64,000 nt of DNA, taken from NCBI RefSeq assembly GCF_001952855.1, contig NZ_LPNO01000006.1, forward strand, positions 135,388 to 199,387, written 5' to 3'. Position 1 is the first letter of the stretch; each line of letters opens with the position of its first letter. The stretch comes from Pseudomonas sp. ATCC PTA-122608. GTDB taxonomy: Bacteria; Pseudomonadota; Gammaproteobacteria; Pseudomonadales; Pseudomonadaceae. A model generated the notes under the pieces. That model worked only from the letters and a program-made list of their open reading frames with translations, did no database searches and was not told the origin of the DNA. The translations under genes and the position numbers were made by a program. Of this stretch, positions 47,869 through 58,038 are shown piece after piece.

Positions 47869-49347
47869 TCAAACCCACCCCAACCAACTCCAATACGTAG
47901 CAGCAAACACCAACATCAACCCATACCCCACCAGCGTCACCAAAATCCCAACCTTGGCAAACTGCCGAGCCGTAAACGTCCCGGTCCCCAAACACACCAT
48001 ATTCTGCGGAGCATTGATGGGCAGGATAAACCCGTAGCTCATCACAAACCCCAGCAACATCGTCATCCCCAGCCGACTGAACTCCCCGGGCAACGTCTGC
48101 AACACCGCAATCAAAATCGGCAACAACGCCGAGGTCAACGCCGTGGCACTGGCAAACCCCAAATGAATCACGATCAAAAACGCCCCCAGAATCGCAAACA
48201 CCCCCAGCGACCCCACCTGGTCCAAGCCGGTATGCGCCACCACCTGCGCCCCCAGCCACTGCCCCGCCTGGGTCGTCAGCAACGCCGTACCCAGGCTGAT
48301 ACCCACACCAAACACAATCACCGTGCCCCACGGAATCCGCGACTGCACATCCTTCCAGGTCATCACCCCAATCCCCGGCATCAGCAAAAACACCAACCCG
48401 GCGTACGTCGTCGAAGTCGTATCAAAGCTGTGCAGTCGTCCCTCGGTCGCCCACGCCAGCAGCAGTAATACCGACACCGTCAGCAACCGCTTCTGCGGCC
48501 CCGTCATCGGCCCGATATCCACCAGCGACTGCGCCACCGCCTCCTTGCCCCCGGGAATGCTGTCACTTTCCGGCGGCAGCAGCTTCAACACCAAAAACAA
48601 CAACACCGCCGACATGATCACCGCCCACGGCGCCCCGGCAATCAACCAATCGATCCACGACACCCGCTGCCCCAGCATCTTGTCCATGAAGCCAACCGTC
48701 AGCAGGTTCTGCGCCGCCGCCGTCTGAATCCCGACGTTCCAGATGCTCGTGCCCTGAGCCACGACGATCATGATCCCCGCTGCGATATTGGAGCGCTTGT
48801 CCACGCCGAACGCCGCAATCACCCCCATCATGATCGGCACCACACACGCGCTGCGCGCCGTCGCGCTGGGCACCACCAGGCTGAGGAGGATGGTCACGGC
48901 AATTGCCCCGACGAGAATCCCCCGGGTGCTGGTACCCACGCGGGTCAGGGTGACCAACGCAATGCGCCGGTCCAGTCCGGTATGGGTCATGGCTGCCGCG
49001 ATAAACAACGCACCCGCCACCAACGCCAATGCCGGGTTGGAAAACCCCGTCAACGCCATGCTGATCGCCGGGCTGGAGCCGATCAGGTGCGTGGGGTCTT
49101 GCAGCGACGGCGCGGTGCCGAGCAAAAACGCCATCAACGATGTGATCATGATCGCGCTGGCCTCATAGGAGACCGCTTCGGTGATCCACACCACCACCGC
49201 AAACGCGAGGATCGCCAGCATCCGGTGCCCGGCCACCGGCAAATCGGCCGGCAGCGGCAACAGCAGCACGCCGACCATCACCAGTACGCCGGCCACCAGG
49301 CCCAGGGGCAACTTGAATGAAGCAGCAGTTGTTGCGGGGGCACTCAT
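47869..49347 (-). CDS. DASS/SLC13-family anion symporter
   Basis: A 492-residue divalent anion:Na+ symporter with about 12-13 hydrophobic segments, the family that imports dicarboxylates, citrate or sulfate. Typical parts are ITEAVSYEASAIMIT near the N-terminus and the paired SATARSACVVPIM and GFASATALTSALLP segments that replace the classic SNT motifs. The 3' third is dominated by G/T-ending codons while the 5' half has the usual C-ending codons. The substrate is unknown. Confidence 0.88.
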   Translation of the reverse strand: MSAPATTAASFKLPLGLVAGVLVMVGVLLLPLPADLPVAGHRMLAILAFAVVVWITEAVSYEASAIMITSLMAFLLGTAPSLQDPTHLIGSSPAISMALTGFSNPALALVAGALFIAAAMTHTGLDRRIALVTLTRVGTSTRGILVGAIAVTILLSLVVPSATARSACVVPIMMGVIAAFGVDKRSNIAAGIMIVVAQGTSIWNVGIQTAAAQNLLTVGFMDKMLGQRVSWIDWLIAGAPWAVIMSAVLLFLVLKLLPPESDSIPGGKEAVAQSLVDIGPMTGPQKRLLTVSVLLLLAWATEGRLHSFDTTSTTYAGLVFLLMPGIGVMTWKDVQSRIPWGTVIVFGVGISLGTALLTTQAGQWLGAQVVAHTGLDQVGSLGVFAILGAFLIVIHLGFASATALTSALLPILIAVLQTLPGEFSRLGMTMLLGFVMSYGFILPINAPQNMVCLGTGTFTARQFAKVGILVTLVGYGLMLVFAATYWSWLGWV

Positions 49348-49426
49348 GGGGTTCTCCGTCGGCCTTTAAATCAGGCCCGCAGCATGAGGCAAAGCGTCAC
49401 GCCCGGTGTTGACGGGTATCAAGTGG

Positions 49427-50797
49427 CTAGGCCAATAACTGGGTCAACACCGCCCGCAACTTGCCGGGCTTGACCGGTTTGTTCAGCAATGGCACGTCCA
49501 GCCGCTGCAATGCACGGCGGCATTGGTCGGTGCGGTCGGCGGTGATAATCACTGCCGGAATCCTGTGGCCAAAATGCTCGCGCAACTGGCGCACTACCTC
49601 ACAGCCCACCACGCCATGGTCCAGGTGATAGTCCGCGAGAATCAGCTCCGGTGCCCTGCCCTGCAACGCAACCAGTGCGCCGGCCTGATCGGTAGCAGTG
49701 ACCACCTCGCAGCCCCACTGCCCAAGCAGCGCGCTCATGCTGTCGAGGATGCTGACTTCGTTATCCAGCACCAGCAGGCGGCGGCCCGGCAGCGGGTTGC
49801 CGGTGCTCGGTTGCGCGGCCACCACGCTGATGGGCAGCGGCATGTCCTCGCTGATGGGAACTTCGATGCTGAACATCGAACCGCGCCCCGGCCACGAACG
49901 CACCGCCACCGGATAACCGAGGACCTCGGCGATGCGCTCGACAATCGCCAACCCCAGTCCCACGCCCTTGCGGTCGGCGGCGCGACCCACGTCCAGTTGA
50001 TTGAACTCCAGGAAGATGGAGTGCAGACGGTCCGCCGCAATTCCGCGCCCGGTGTCCCACACCTCCAGGCGCAACCGCTCACCCCGGCGGCGGGCGCCCA
50101 GCAGAATGCAGCCGGCGCTGGTGTAGCGGCAGGCGTTGCTGAGAAAGTTGCGCAGGATCCGCGTCACCAGCCGCAGATCGGTGTTGATTGCGTAATGGCC
50201 TGTACGCGCCCGCAGGTTCAGCCCGGACGCCGCGGCCACCGACTGGAATTCCGAGACCAGCGGTGCGAACAGTTCGTCGAGACGGTACAGGGCAATGTCC
50301 GGCTTGACCGCCGCTTGATCGAGTCGGGAAATGTCCAGCAAGTCGGTGAGCAAATCCTCGGCGCCTTCCAAGGCCTGGTGGGTGCGCTCCACCAACACGT
50401 GTTCGACGCTGGGCAAGTTGCGCTCGCGCAGGGTGGAGATCAGCAAGCGCGCGGCGTTGAGGGGTTGCAGCAGGTCATGACTGGCGGCGGCAAGGTATTT
50501 GTCCTTGCTGCGGTTGGCGGCCTGTGCGGCATCCCGGGCATCGCGCAGGTCCTGCTCGATCTTCTCGCGCTGGGCGATTTGCTGTTGCAGGTTGCGGTTG
50601 GCTTCCAGCAACTCGTCGGTACGCGCCGCGACCCGCTGCTCCAATTCGTCGTTGAGGCGGATGTAGCGTTTGCGCTCGGCTTCCAGTTCGTCGAGGCGCG
50701 CGGTCAGTTCGGGGTAATGGCTCTTGCGCGCCGATTGGTTGCCCAGCCCCAGCAGCCCCGCGAGTGCCCGTTGCTGATCGTCAGAGAGCTTCGCCAT
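49427..50797 (-). CDS. soluble hybrid histidine kinase, ErcS-like
   Basis: A 456-residue cytoplasmic hybrid sensor kinase. Start at ATG 50797 (MAKLSDDQQRALAG); the frame is open further but not conserved in style. No membrane or PAS domain: the N-terminus to residue 95 is mostly coiled-coil. The phospho-acceptor is His107 in AAASHDLLQPLNAARL, ATP-binding boxes are NFLSNACRY, DTGRGI and GVGLGLAIV, and a receiver domain follows with Asp389 in LADYHLDHG. It overlaps the ErcA-like gene by 17 bases, like the ercA-ercS pair linked to ethanol oxidation control in P. aeruginosa. The link is inference from memory. Confidence 0.88.
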   Translation of the reverse strand: MAKLSDDQQRALAGLLGLGNQSARKSHYPELTARLDELEAERKRYIRLNDELEQRVAARTDELLEANRNLQQQIAQREKIEQDLRDARDAAQAANRSKDKYLAAASHDLLQPLNAARLLISTLRERNLPSVEHVLVERTHQALEGAEDLLTDLLDISRLDQAAVKPDIALYRLDELFAPLVSEFQSVAAASGLNLRARTGHYAINTDLRLVTRILRNFLSNACRYTSAGCILLGARRRGERLRLEVWDTGRGIAADRLHSIFLEFNQLDVGRAADRKGVGLGLAIVERIAEVLGYPVAVRSWPGRGSMFSIEVPISEDMPLPISVVAAQPSTGNPLPGRRLLVLDNEVSILDSMSALLGQWGCEVVTATDQAGALVALQGRAPELILADYHLDHGVVGCEVVRQLREHFGHRIPAVIITADRTDQCRRALQRLDVPLLNKPVKPGKLRAVLTQLLA

Positions 50798-51944
50798 AGA
50801 CGACCTCAACGTCACGCTGGCTGGATTCACGCGGGTTGGTAAGGATGCATGGGTCGTGCATGGCGTGCTGCGACAGAAAGGGAATGTCCGCCACTCGAAT
50901 CCCATGCAGGCCGAGGGTTTCATGGAAGCCGATCGCGTGCTTCAAGGCGATCAGATGGTCCACCAGCCGGCCGCAGATTTGCCGGTGGTTGAGGCCCCGG
51001 CAATCAATGCCGAAGGTCTCGGCAATCACCTTGAAACGCTCCGGTGCTGCGCTGTAGTTGAACGCCACCACATGTTCCACCAGCACTGCGTTGCACAGGC
51101 CATGGGGCAGGTCGAGAAAGCCACCAAGGCTGTGGGACATGGCATGCACCGCGCCGAGGATCGCATTGGAAAACGCCAGCCCGGCCTGCATGCTGCCCAG
51201 CATGATTTTCTCCCGCAGGGCGATGTCGCCGGGGTTGGCGATCATCTGTACCAGATTGCCATTGATCAGACGCATGGCTTCCAGCGCGTGGGGATCCGTC
51301 AGCGGGCCGTGGCCAGTGGACACGAAGGCCTCGATGGCATGCACCAGCGCATCGATGCCGGTACAGGCCGAGAGAAACGGGTCCATGCTCGCCGTGGTTT
51401 CCGGGTCGATCAGCGATACATCGGGCACCACCGCCTTGCTGACGATGGAGAACTTCATGCGCTCCTGCTGGTTGGAAATGATCACGAACTGCGAGACATC
51501 CGCCGAGGAGCCGGCGGTGGTCGGGATCAGGATCAGCGGCGGGCTCGGCACGCGGATGGTGTCGACGCCTTCGAACTCGAGGATGCTGCAGCCATGGGCG
51601 ACCACGATGCCGATGGCCTTGCCGCAGTCCATCGGGCTGCCGCCACCGACGGCGACGATCACGTCGCAATGGTTTTCACGGTAGACCTCCGCGCCGAGCA
51701 TCACCTCTTCAACCCGGGGGTTGGGCGAGACGGCGGTGTACAGGCAGTAGTCGATGCCGATGGCTTGCAGGCTGGCCTCGACATCGGCCACCCAGCCGAC
51801 AACCACCACGCCGGGATCGCTCACCACCAGCACCTTGCGCGCGCCAAAGGTCTTGGCGTAGTTGCCGACGTTGTGCCGGCAGCCAGCGCCAAAGATGATT
51901 TCAGGGGAAACGAATTTACGCAGCAGACTCAGGTTCGGGCTCAT
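50781..51944 (-). CDS. ercA: iron-containing alcohol dehydrogenase, ErcA-like
   Basis: A 387-residue group III alcohol dehydrogenase. Start at ATG 51944 (MSPNLSLLRKFVSPEIIFGAG). The NAD-binding GGGSPMDCGKAIG and the metal ligands in Asp-His segments such as HAMSHSLGGFLDLPHGLCNAV are present. The location beside a hybrid kinase and a LuxR-type regulator of ErdR type matches the ercA-ercS context, where ErcA is thought to have a signalling role in induction of PQQ-dependent ethanol oxidation. A plain catabolic role is also possible. Confidence 0.85.
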   Translation of the reverse strand: MSPNLSLLRKFVSPEIIFGAGCRHNVGNYAKTFGARKVLVVSDPGVVVVGWVADVEASLQAIGIDYCLYTAVSPNPRVEEVMLGAEVYRENHCDVIVAVGGGSPMDCGKAIGIVVAHGCSILEFEGVDTIRVPSPPLILIPTTAGSSADVSQFVIISNQQERMKFSIVSKAVVPDVSLIDPETTASMDPFLSACTGIDALVHAIEAFVSTGHGPLTDPHALEAMRLINGNLVQMIANPGDIALREKIMLGSMQAGLAFSNAILGAVHAMSHSLGGFLDLPHGLCNAVLVEHVVAFNYSAAPERFKVIAETFGIDCRGLNHRQICGRLVDHLIALKHAIGFHETLGLHGIRVADIPFLSQHAMHDPCILTNPRESSQRDVEVVYGEAL

Positions 51945-52181
51945 TGGTAAGCCTGTTTTTATTATTCTGGAAGATGCACTCCACACTAACCCATCCGGCA
52001 CTGAATGCAATCAGACCAATGGGTAGCGCTGAAACCGCGACGCACGGCACGATCTACTACTTTGGTACTGATTCCCCTCTCTATCGTCGCATTCCCAAGG
52101 CATCGAGACTGGCATGTAATGGGCGCATGCCCCTATGGATGGGACCTGCTTAAATAAGCAAAAATAATAAGGTGAACGGCC

Positions 52182-52847
52182 ATGTACAAAATTCTGATTG
52201 CCGACGATCACCCACTGTTTCGCGAAGCGATCCACAACGTCATCAGCGACGGGTTCCCGGGCAGCGAAGTGATGGAAACCGGCGACCTGGACAGCGCCCT
52301 GGCCCTGAGCCAGGAGCACGATGACCTGGATCTGATCCTGCTGGACCTGAACATGCCCGGCATGCACGGCCTCAATGGCCTGATCAACCTGCGCAACGAG
52401 TCGCCGACGATTCCGGTGGTGATCGTGTCTGCCGAGCAGGACAAGCAGGTCGTGCTGCAAGCCATCACCTATGGCGCGGTGGGGTTTATCACGAAGTCCT
52501 CGCCCAGGCTGCAGATGACCGAGGCGATCCAACAGATTCTCAACGGCAATGTGTATTTGCCGCCGGAGATTATTCGCAGCCAGAAAATCGGCGGGCAACG
52601 GCGCATGAATGATTGCCTGGGGCTTGCGCCGGAACTGCTGCAGGCCCTGACCCGCAAGCAATTGCTGGTGCTGGAGCGGATGACCAAGGGCGACTCGAAC
52701 AAGCAAATTGCCTATAGCCTGGAGATTGCCGAGACCACGGTGAAGGCCCATGTCTCGGCGATCCTGCGCAAGTTGAATGTGCACAATCGGGTGCAGGCGA
52801 TTCTCAGTGCCGGGGACATCGACTTCGGCTCCTACCTACGGCGCTGA
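52182..52847 (+). CDS. erdR: NarL/LuxR-type response regulator, ErdR-like
   Basis: A 221-residue response regulator. The receiver domain has the acidic pair Asp8-Asp9, phospho-acceptor Asp55 in [11 protein letters not shown] and Lys105 in FITKSS. The C-terminal LuxR helix-turn-helix holds [18 protein letters not shown]. The sequence closely resembles ErdR, the regulator of ethanol oxidation genes in P. putida and P. aeruginosa. It diverges from the ErcA/kinase operon; the 237-base gap probably carries both promoters. Confidence 0.88.
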   Translation: MYKILIADDHPLFREAIHNVISDGFPGSEVMETGDLDSALALSQEHDDLDLILLDLNMPGMHGLNGLINLRNESPTIPVVIVSAEQDKQVVLQAITYGAVGFITKSSPRLQMTEAIQQILNGNVYLPPEIIRSQKIGGQRRMNDCLGLAPELLQALTRKQLLVLERMTKGDSNKQIAYSLEIAETTVKAHVSAILRKLNVHNRVQAILSAGDIDFGSYLRR

Positions 52848-52885
52848 TACCGCAATACCCGTAGGAGCGGGATGTTGAGCGCATT

Positions 52886-53701
52886 TCAAGGCACCTGAAT
52901 GAGGGCCCGAAACAGCATGCCCGCCGCCACCAGCACACACAGCGTGGCAAAACCAACCTGCAAGGTGCGCGCCTTGATCACCGAGCACAGGCGCCGCCCC
53001 GCCAACATGCCGACAATGCTCGACCCGATAAACACCCAGCCCATCGGCTCGATCCTGACCCCGGCATGAAACGCGCCGATCACGCCGATCAACGAGATCA
53101 GGCTGATCACCATCAGCGAGGTGGCGACGATGCCGCGCATCTGCACATCGGTCAGTTGCTTGAACGCCGGTACGATCAGGAAGCCACCGCCCACACCGAG
53201 CAAGCCCGAGACCGCACCGGTCACCGCGCCCAGGGCCGCCAGGGTGGCGGTGCATTTGGCGGTCCAGGAAAAGCGTCCGGTCTGTTGATCGAGCATGCAA
53301 TTCTTCTGGCCCCAGGATGCGGTGCCGTGGTCGCTCGGCCCGGCTTCAAGCTTCTCGCGTTGCAGCATGCGCCAGGCCACCAGCACCATCAGCGCGCTGA
53401 ACAGGCCCATCAGGACCTTCTCCGGCATCTGATGGGCGAAGAACACCCCAAGCGGCGAAAACAGCGCGCCGAGCAGCGCAATCAGCAGCGCCGCGCGGTA
53501 ACGCACCAGGCCATGGCGCAAGCCATCGATAGCCCCCACGGCGGCGGCGGCCCCCACCGCGAACAACGACACGGGCGCGGCCTGGGTCATGGTCAAACCC
53601 AGCCCCAACACCAGCGCCGGGACGCCAAGGATGCCGCCTCCGGCACCGGTCAAGCCCATGACCAACCCCATCAACACGCCAAAAAAACTTGCCAGCAGCA
53701 T
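52886..53701 (-). CDS. TauE/SafE-family sulfite/anion exporter
   Basis: A 271-residue membrane protein with about 8 transmembrane segments in two related halves, marked by the repeated GLTGAGGGILGVPAL and GLLGVGGGFLIVPAF motifs. It lies 9 bases after the SQR-like gene on the same strand, so the two are co-transcribed. It probably exports sulfite, thiosulfate or other sulfur oxyanions made during sulfide oxidation. Confidence 0.9.
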   Translation of the reverse strand: MLLASFFGVLMGLVMGLTGAGGGILGVPALVLGLGLTMTQAAPVSLFAVGAAAAVGAIDGLRHGLVRYRAALLIALLGALFSPLGVFFAHQMPEKVLMGLFSALMVLVAWRMLQREKLEAGPSDHGTASWGQKNCMLDQQTGRFSWTAKCTATLAALGAVTGAVSGLLGVGGGFLIVPAFKQLTDVQMRGIVATSLMVISLISLIGVIGAFHAGVRIEPMGWVFIGSSIVGMLAGRRLCSVIKARTLQVGFATLCVLVAAGMLFRALIQVP

Positions 53702-53710
53702 AGGGTTGCC

Positions 53711-54955
53711 TCAATCCACCTTGGCCAGTCGGGTCAGCCACTCGCGGCCCTTGAGCATGCCGTTCCAGTAGAACCACGGCAGGAAACTCGCCTTGAGGAA
53801 CCATGCCGAACGCCGTGCCACGGTCGGGTCAAGGGGAAAGGTCGGCAGCAGCTTGCCGCCGTAGCCGAACTCGGCCAGTACCACCTTGCCCTTCTCCACC
53901 GTCAGCGGGCAGGAACCGTAGCCGTCGTACTTGAGCGGCATCGGTGCCTGTTTGCGCAGGGCCAGCAGGTTTTCCGCCACCACCACGATTTGCTTGCGCA
54001 CCGCCGCGGCGGTCTTGGCGTTGGTGGTGGAGCACACATCGCCCAGGCCGAAGATATGCGGGTAGCGCAAGTGTTGAAGGCTCTGGGGGTTCACTTCGCA
54101 CCAGCCGGCGGCATCGGCCAGGGGGCTTTGGCGGATGAAGTCCGGAGAAACTTGCGGCGGGACGACGTGCAGCAGGTCGAAGGTTTTCTCTTCGACGCGC
54201 ACATTGCCTTCGGCGTCCTTGATCTCGAACCAGGCCTTGCGCGCCGGGCCGTCGACCTTGACCAGGTTGGAGTTGAACGCCAGTTGCGCCGAGTACTTTT
54301 CAACGTACTTCATCAGCGGCGGCACGAAGGTAGGTACACCAAACAAGGCAGCGCCGGCCAGGTTGAATTCGACCTTGATGTTTTTCAGGTCACCCTGCCT
54401 GAGCCAGTGATCGCACGACAGGTACATGGCTTTTTGCGGGGCGCCGGCGCATTTGATCGGCATGGCCGGCTGGGTGAACAGCGCCGTGCCATGCTTGAGT
54501 TGCTGCACCAGTTGCCAGGTGTAGGCGGCGTGTTCGTAGCTGTAGTTGGACGTTACGCCATGCTGGCCAAGGGTCTCTGGCAAGCCTTCGATTTTTTCCC
54601 AGGCCAGGCGCAGGCCCGGGCAGACAATCAGGTTTTTCCAGCTGACGCGCTGGTCGCTGTCGAGCACCAGGGTTTGCTCGTCGGGCAGTAATTCGCTGAC
54701 CGCCGCCTGGATCCAGGTGACGCCGTTGGGCAGCACGTCGGCCATGGGGCGCACGGTCTTGGTAACGTCATAGGCGCCGCCGCCCACCAAGGTCCAGGCC
54801 GGTTGGTAGTAGTGGTGGTCGCTGGGTTCGATCAGGATGATGTTCAGGTGCGGGTCGCGCTTGAGCAGGCTGGCCAACAGGCCGATGCCCGCCGAGCCGC
54901 CACCGATGACAACGATATCGCCACTGATGGTAGGTCCCCAGTGTTGGTCGTTCAT
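53711..54955 (-). CDS. sulfide:quinone oxidoreductase-like flavoprotein
   Basis: A 414-residue FAD-dependent membrane-associated enzyme that oxidises sulfide to persulfide or polysulfide and reduces quinone. The FAD motif is IVVIGGGSAGIGLLASL at about residues 15-31. Redox Cys residues lie in LIVCPGLRL and IKCAGAPQKAMYLSCDHW, and the second FAD motif is FGLGDVCSTTNAKTAAAV. It is divergent from the persulfide dioxygenase gene and in an operon with a TauE/SafE exporter, a coherent sulfide detoxification set. Confidence 0.88.
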   Translation of the reverse strand: MNDQHWGPTISGDIVVIGGGSAGIGLLASLLKRDPHLNIILIEPSDHHYYQPAWTLVGGGAYDVTKTVRPMADVLPNGVTWIQAAVSELLPDEQTLVLDSDQRVSWKNLIVCPGLRLAWEKIEGLPETLGQHGVTSNYSYEHAAYTWQLVQQLKHGTALFTQPAMPIKCAGAPQKAMYLSCDHWLRQGDLKNIKVEFNLAGAALFGVPTFVPPLMKYVEKYSAQLAFNSNLVKVDGPARKAWFEIKDAEGNVRVEEKTFDLLHVVPPQVSPDFIRQSPLADAAGWCEVNPQSLQHLRYPHIFGLGDVCSTTNAKTAAAVRKQIVVVAENLLALRKQAPMPLKYDGYGSCPLTVEKGKVVLAEFGYGGKLLPTFPLDPTVARRSAWFLKASFLPWFYWNGMLKGREWLTRLAKVD

Positions 54956-55076
54956 GGTCTATGGCCTTTTTTAGTTAATGCACGCAAGGGTCGTTGCCGT
55001 ATGGCATCACGCCCTAGCTGTTTGCCACCACGATGCCATCCTTTGCCTCGGGTCCTTTAATTCACTTAAGCTCACA

Positions 55077-55093
55077 AGGTTATGTGGAAACCT
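55077..55093. promoter_or_regulatory. candidate operator between SQR and persulfide dioxygenase genes
   Basis: A dyad AGGTT-N7-AACCT lies in the 179-base divergent region, 42 bases before the dioxygenase start. No regulator gene for the set is present in the window. Low-confidence inference. Confidence 0.25.
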
Positions 55094-55134
55094 AACTGAA
55101 TGTAAGTCGCCATTAGCTATCTGGGAAACACGTC

Positions 55135-55998
55135 ATGTCAGCGTTGATTCAATCCTTTCTGGACGAGGCGTCGTCGACCTACACCTACGTCGTCTATGAA
55201 ACGGACGGTGGCCAATGCGCCATCGTTGATTCGGTGCTCAACTACGACCCGGCCTCCGGACGCACCGGTACCGGCCAGGCGGACAAGGTGGTCGCGTTTG
55301 TGCGCGAGCATCGCTTGCAGGTGCAGTGGTTGCTGGAAACCCATGCCCATGCGGATCACTTGTCGGCGGCGCCGTATCTGCGTCGGCAGCTGGGGGGCAA
55401 GATCGCGATTGGGGAGTCCATCAGCAAGGTACAGGGGGTGTTCAAGAACCTGTTCAACCTGGAACCGGAGTTTCGGGTAGATGGGTCGCAGTTCGACCAC
55501 CTGTTTGCGCCGGATGAGGTGTTTCACATCGGTAATCTGAAGGCCCAGGCGCTACATGTACCGGGGCATACGCCGGCGGATATGGCTTACCTGATTGATG
55601 ACCAGTTGATTCTGGTGGGCGACACGCTGTTCATGCCGGATGTGGGGACGGCGCGCTGCGATTTCCCTGGCGGCGATGCGCGCCAGCTCTTTGCGTCGAT
55701 GCGCAAGTTGTTGGCGTTCCCGCCGCAGACCCGCCTGTATGTCTGCCATGACTATCCGCCCGAAGGGCGCGCCGCCAAGTGTCTGACTACAGTGGCTGAG
55801 CAAAGGGCGGGGAATATTCATGTGCATGATGGGGTGGATGAGGCGGCGTTTGTCGAGATGCGCACCACGCGGGATGCCGGGTTGGGCATGCCTACATTGT
55901 TGCTGCCGGCGATTCAGGTGAATGTGCGGGCCGGGGTGATGCCGCCGGCGGAGGAGAATGGGGTGGTGTATCTGAAGATTCCGCTCAACCAACTGTGA
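55135..55998 (+). CDS. persulfide dioxygenase / ETHE1-like MBL-fold protein (Blh type)
   Basis: A 287-residue metallo-beta-lactamase-fold protein. The iron or zinc ligands are in THAHADHLSAA, HVPGHTPAD and GDTLFMPDVGTARCDFPGGDA, and the late YVCHDYPPEGR motif is typical of the ETHE1/BlhB group that converts glutathione persulfide to sulfite. It is divergent from the SQR-like gene, so substrate made by SQR is oxidised here. Codons in the last third are G/T-ending. Confidence 0.9.
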   Translation: MSALIQSFLDEASSTYTYVVYETDGGQCAIVDSVLNYDPASGRTGTGQADKVVAFVREHRLQVQWLLETHAHADHLSAAPYLRRQLGGKIAIGESISKVQGVFKNLFNLEPEFRVDGSQFDHLFAPDEVFHIGNLKAQALHVPGHTPADMAYLIDDQLILVGDTLFMPDVGTARCDFPGGDARQLFASMRKLLAFPPQTRLYVCHDYPPEGRAAKCLTTVAEQRAGNIHVHDGVDEAAFVEMRTTRDAGLGMPTLLLPAIQVNVRAGVMPPAEENGVVYLKIPLNQL

Positions 55999-56009
55999 AA
56001 CGCATTACA

Positions 56010-56105
56010 AAATGTGGGAGCGGGCTTGCTCGCGAATGCGGAGTGTCAGTCACCGAAGATATAGACTGGTACACCGCATTCGCGAGCAAGCCCGCTCCCA
56101 CATTT
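56010..56105. repeat. REPIN, GTGGGAGCGGGC type
   Basis: Inverted units starting AATGTGGGAGCGGGC and ending CCCGCTCCCACATT enclose a spacer of about 38 bases, between the convergent dioxygenase and bkdR genes. Confidence 0.92.
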
Positions 56106-56120
56106 GTTTTGTGTCGCTCA

Positions 56121-56606
56121 TTAACCGAGGTTGATGCCATTCGCCGGTAGCGGCAGCGCAGTTTTGTAGCGCACTTGCTTGAGGGCAAAGCTGGAGCGGA
56201 TGTTGGCGACACCGGGGACTTTGGTCAGGAAGTCCATCATGAAGCGCTCCAGGGACTGGATGGTGGGCACCAGCACCCGAATCAAATAGTCGGGATCGCC
56301 GGCCATCAGGTAGCACTCCATCACTTCGGGACGATCCGAAATCGCCCCTTCAAATTGCTGCAACGCCAGTTCGTTCTGTTTTTCCAGGCTGACGTGGATG
56401 AACACATTGACGTGCAGCCCCAGCAGGTCGGCGTCCAGCAGTGTCACTTGGTCGCGAATAAGCCCCAGCTCTTCCATGGCCTTGACCCGGTTGAAACACG
56501 GGGTGGGCGACAGGTTCACCGAGCGGGCCAGGTCGGCGTTGGTGATGCGGGCGTTCTCCTGAAGGGCGTTCAGAATACCGATATCGATACGGTCCAGTTT
56601 GCGCAT
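56121..56606 (-). CDS. bkdR: Lrp/AsnC-family regulator BkdR
   Basis: A 161-residue Lrp-type regulator. The N-terminal helix-turn-helix includes [21 protein letters not shown] and the C-terminal RAM ligand domain includes [13 protein letters not shown]. It is divergent from bkdA1, exactly as in P. putida, where BkdR activates the bkd operon in response to branched-chain amino acids. The 195-base gap contains the control region. Confidence 0.94.
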   Translation of the reverse strand: MRKLDRIDIGILNALQENARITNADLARSVNLSPTPCFNRVKAMEELGLIRDQVTLLDADLLGLHVNVFIHVSLEKQNELALQQFEGAISDRPEVMECYLMAGDPDYLIRVLVPTIQSLERFMMDFLTKVPGVANIRSSFALKQVRYKTALPLPANGINLG

Positions 56607-56795
56607 GAGACAAAACCACCTGTTTATTATGTTTATGCAGTTTTTTTATCCCCAAATGATCTCCAACGCAATGAAACAGAGATAAATATTCTCCTGCCCC
56701 GAGCCTATGATTGTTGTAGGACAAGATTTCTTCTACCCGAAGACGGACTGTCAGCTACCGCGCCCACTACAAGAAATTCACAAGATAGAGCGTAG

Positions 56796-58037
<1,242 letters not shown>

Positions 58038-58038
58038 C

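Noticed and set aside
53066..54691. A 541-codon plus-strand frame opposite the TauE/SafE and SQR-like genes
   Set aside because: Antisense shadow; the minus-strand genes have clear FAD and permease motifs.
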